Source: Streptomyces broussonetiae
GTDB lineage: Bacteria > Actinomycetota > Actinomycetes > Streptomycetales > Streptomycetaceae
DNA length: 64,000 nt
Direction of reading: 5' to 3'
Assembly (NCBI RefSeq): GCF_009796285.1
Contig: NZ_CP047020.1
Location: 8,308,001-8,372,000, forward strand
In this document: in pieces, positions 59,199 through 64,000 of the stretch
Layout of the letters: the number at the start of each line of letters is the position of its first letter
How positions within the stretch are numbered: position 1 is the first letter of the stretch
Program-made: the position numbers and the translations under genes
The notes under the pieces: generated by a model
The model's input: the letters and a program-made list of their open reading frames with translations, nothing else
Databases searched by the model: none
Told to the model about the DNA's origin: nothing

Positions 59199-60515
59199 CT
59201 ACGCGTCCTTGGCCGCGCGGAAGCCGGCCTCCAGGTCCGCCTTGAGGTCGGCCAGGTTCTCGATGCCGACCGACAGCCGGACCAGGCCCGGCGCGGTGCC
59301 GGTCGCCGCCAGCTCCTCCTCGGTGAGCTGGCTGTGCGTGGTGGACGCCGGGTGGATGATCAGACTGCGTACGTCACCGATGTTGGCGAGATGGCTGAAC
59401 AGCTCGACGGCGTCCACGAACCGCCGGCCCGCCCCGACCCCGCCACGCAGCTCGAAGGAGAGCACGGCACCGGCCCCGCGCGGCAGGTACCGCTGCCCCG
59501 CCTTGTACCACTTGCTGGACTCCAGGCCCGGATAGTGGACGACGGAGACCTCGTCGCGCTGTTCCAGCCACTGCGCGAGTGCCTGCGCGTTGGCGGTGTG
59601 CCGCTCCAGGCGCAGGCTCAGCGTCTCCACGCCCTGGAGCAGCAGGAACGCCGAGTGCGGGGAGAGCGCCGGGCCGAGGTCGCGCAGCAGCTGTACCCGC
59701 AGCTTCACGGCGAACGCGCCAGGGCCGAGCGCCGGCCAGTAGCGCAGCCCGTGATAGCTCGGGTCGGGTTCGGTGAAGCCCGGGAAGCGGTCGGCGTGCG
59801 CGCCGAAGTCGAAGCTGCCGCCGTCCACCACGACACCGGCGATCGCCGTGCCGTGCCCGCCGAGGAACTTGGTCGCCGAGTGCACCACGATGTCCGCGCC
59901 GTGCTCGAGGGGCCGCAGCAGGTACGGCGTCGGCACGGTGTTGTCCACGATCAGCGGGACCCCGGCCGCATGGGCCACGTCGGCGACCGCCTGCACGTCC
60001 AGGACGTTGCCGCGCGGGTTGCCGAACGACTCGGCGAACAGTGCCTTGGTGGTCGGCCGGATCGCGGCCCGCCAGGCCTCGGCGTCGTCCGGGTCGTCCA
60101 CGAAGGACACCTCGATGCCGAACCGGGGCAGGGTGTGCCGGAAGAGGTTGTAGGTGCCGCCGTACAGGGAGGTGCTGGAGACGATGTGGTCCCCGGCCCC
60201 GGCCAGCGTCAGGATCGCCAGCGTCTCGGCCGCCTGCCCCGAGGCGAGCGCGACCGCTCCCACGCCGCCCTCCAGCGCGGCGATGCGCTGCTCGAACACG
60301 TCCGTGGTCGGGTTGTGGATCCGGGTGTAGATGTTGCCGGGCTCGGCCAGCGAGAACAGGTCGGCCGCGTGCTGCGTGTCGCGGAAGACGAACGAGGTGG
60401 TCTGGTACACCGGCGTCGCCCGGGCGCCGGTCGTCGGGTCGGGGGCGGCCCCGGCGTGGATCTGCTGTGTCTCGAAGGACCAGGCCGGGGTGCCGGTGGT
60501 GGGCTGTGTGCTCAT
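59199..60515 (-). CDS. metY: O-acetylhomoserine sulfhydrylase MetY
   Basis: 438 residues of the Cys/Met metabolism PLP family. [89 protein letters not shown] begins it. PLP Lys lies in [24 protein letters not shown]. It makes homocysteine from O-acetylhomoserine and sulfide. GAGGAG stands five bases before ATG 60515. It abuts metX with no gap, so they form one transcript. Confidence 0.95.
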   Translation of the reverse strand: MSTQPTTGTPAWSFETQQIHAGAAPDPTTGARATPVYQTTSFVFRDTQHAADLFSLAEPGNIYTRIHNPTTDVFEQRIAALEGGVGAVALASGQAAETLAILTLAGAGDHIVSSTSLYGGTYNLFRHTLPRFGIEVSFVDDPDDAEAWRAAIRPTTKALFAESFGNPRGNVLDVQAVADVAHAAGVPLIVDNTVPTPYLLRPLEHGADIVVHSATKFLGGHGTAIAGVVVDGGSFDFGAHADRFPGFTEPDPSYHGLRYWPALGPGAFAVKLRVQLLRDLGPALSPHSAFLLLQGVETLSLRLERHTANAQALAQWLEQRDEVSVVHYPGLESSKWYKAGQRYLPRGAGAVLSFELRGGVGAGRRFVDAVELFSHLANIGDVRSLIIHPASTTHSQLTEEELAATGTAPGLVRLSVGIENLADLKADLEAGFRAAKDA

Positions 60516-60599
60516 GAAGCTCCTCGGGCGTGGGAGACGGCGGGACGTGGCACGAGACAACCACGCGCGAACTCGCCCGAACAGCCATGTATGAGACGT

Positions 60600-60627
60600 G
60601 ACATGAGGTCGTCATGGACGACATGTC
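60600..60627. promoter_or_regulatory. Inverted repeat upstream of metY
   Basis: GTCGTC-ATG-GACGAC (60608-60622) with outer GACAT and ATGTC arms, 85 bp before metY. A candidate operator for methionine control; no riboswitch fold is recognisable in the leader. Confidence 0.45.
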
Positions 60628-60647
60628 GCAGCAATGTTCCCGGACAC

Positions 60648-60686
60648 GACTCCGCCCCGGCCAGGGGTTCCGGCCGGGGCGGAGTC
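60648..60686 (-). terminator. Terminator of the isocitrate dehydrogenase gene
   Basis: GACTCCGCCCCGGCC (60648-60662) and GGCCGGGGCGGAGTC (60672-60686), a perfect 15-bp stem with a nine-base loop, 30 bases past the stop at 60716. No T-tract. Confidence 0.75.
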
Positions 60687-60715
60687 AGCGGGCCTGCGCG
60701 CAGGCGCCGTGGCCC

Positions 60716-64000
<3,285 letters not shown>

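Noticed and set aside
60516-60600. A SAM riboswitch ahead of metY
   Set aside because: No conserved helices or core bases of any SAM riboswitch class can be recognised in the leader.

Overview
The window is about 72% GC or more, uses strongly GC-biased third codon positions, and carries a Streptomyces-type gas vesicle cluster, SigB-type sigma factor, DUF6131/DUF6479/CsbD stress genes and a cysteine-type leader peptide. It comes from a Streptomyces (or very close actinomycete) chromosome. The mix of catabolic clusters, stress genes and several decayed genes fits an accessory arm region rather than the conserved core. The right edge (met genes, isocitrate dehydrogenase) is more housekeeping in nature.

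Layout. 1-4.3 kb: a small catabolic locus (Gfo/Idh/MocA dehydrogenase, SDR, Fe(II)/2-oxoglutarate-type dioxygenase) divergent from a LacI regulator and a zinc amidase-like protein. 4.4-7.3 kb: a membrane protein, then a TetR regulator divergent from an MFS exporter with three tandem palindromic operators between them. 7.3-9.3 kb: tRNA-Pro with a terminator, a frameshifted SDR pseudogene and a stand-alone LigD polymerase domain. 9.5-13.8 kb: a seven-gene Mrp-like antiporter operon (E-F-G-MbhD-B-C-D) that has no full-length MrpA. 14.3-25 kb: stress-type genes (HhH-GPD glycosylase-like, DJ-1/PfpI, methyltransferase, DUF6131, CsbD, a giant P-type ATPase, F420-type oxidoreductase) with a UdgX fragment.

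25.1-30.9 kb: gas vesicle operon gvpO-A-F-G-J-L-S-K on the minus strand, with two divergent partners on the plus strand: a Lys/Ala-rich histone-like protein and an SRPBCC protein with an acidic tail. 30.9-36.9 kb: a SigB-family sigma factor, an ANTAR fragment, DUF6479, a nitroreductase, two adjoining pseudogenes (regulator and aldo/keto reductase), and an SDR/TetR pair with two shared operators. 37.3-44.6 kb: a trans-4-hydroxy-L-proline degradation cluster (permease, GntR, epimerase, DHDPS-like deaminase, three-component FAD/2Fe-2S dehydrogenase). 44.7-47.4 kb: a cysteine-type leader peptide and a GST-like gene, followed by the collapsed remains of a sulfur-compound ABC transporter/monooxygenase operon.

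47.6-55.8 kb: the most unusual block. It holds a metallopeptidase-like protein whose catalytic Glu codon is replaced by Val, an ATP-binding LuxR regulator, a TPR-CHAT caspase-like protein, a subtilisin-like S8 peptidase, an ECF-type sigma factor and a small acidic protein, the last three translationally coupled or nearly so. Two of its divergent promoters share a 10-bp element. I propose a protease/sigma-factor signalling or conflict system. 55.8-64 kb: cytochrome P450, N-formylglutamate amidohydrolase-like protein, metY-metX, monomeric isocitrate dehydrogenase and an MscS channel cut by the window end.

Gene starts were chosen by eye from Shine-Dalgarno sequences, overlaps and family lengths. 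Family assignments rest on recognised motifs, not on database searches.
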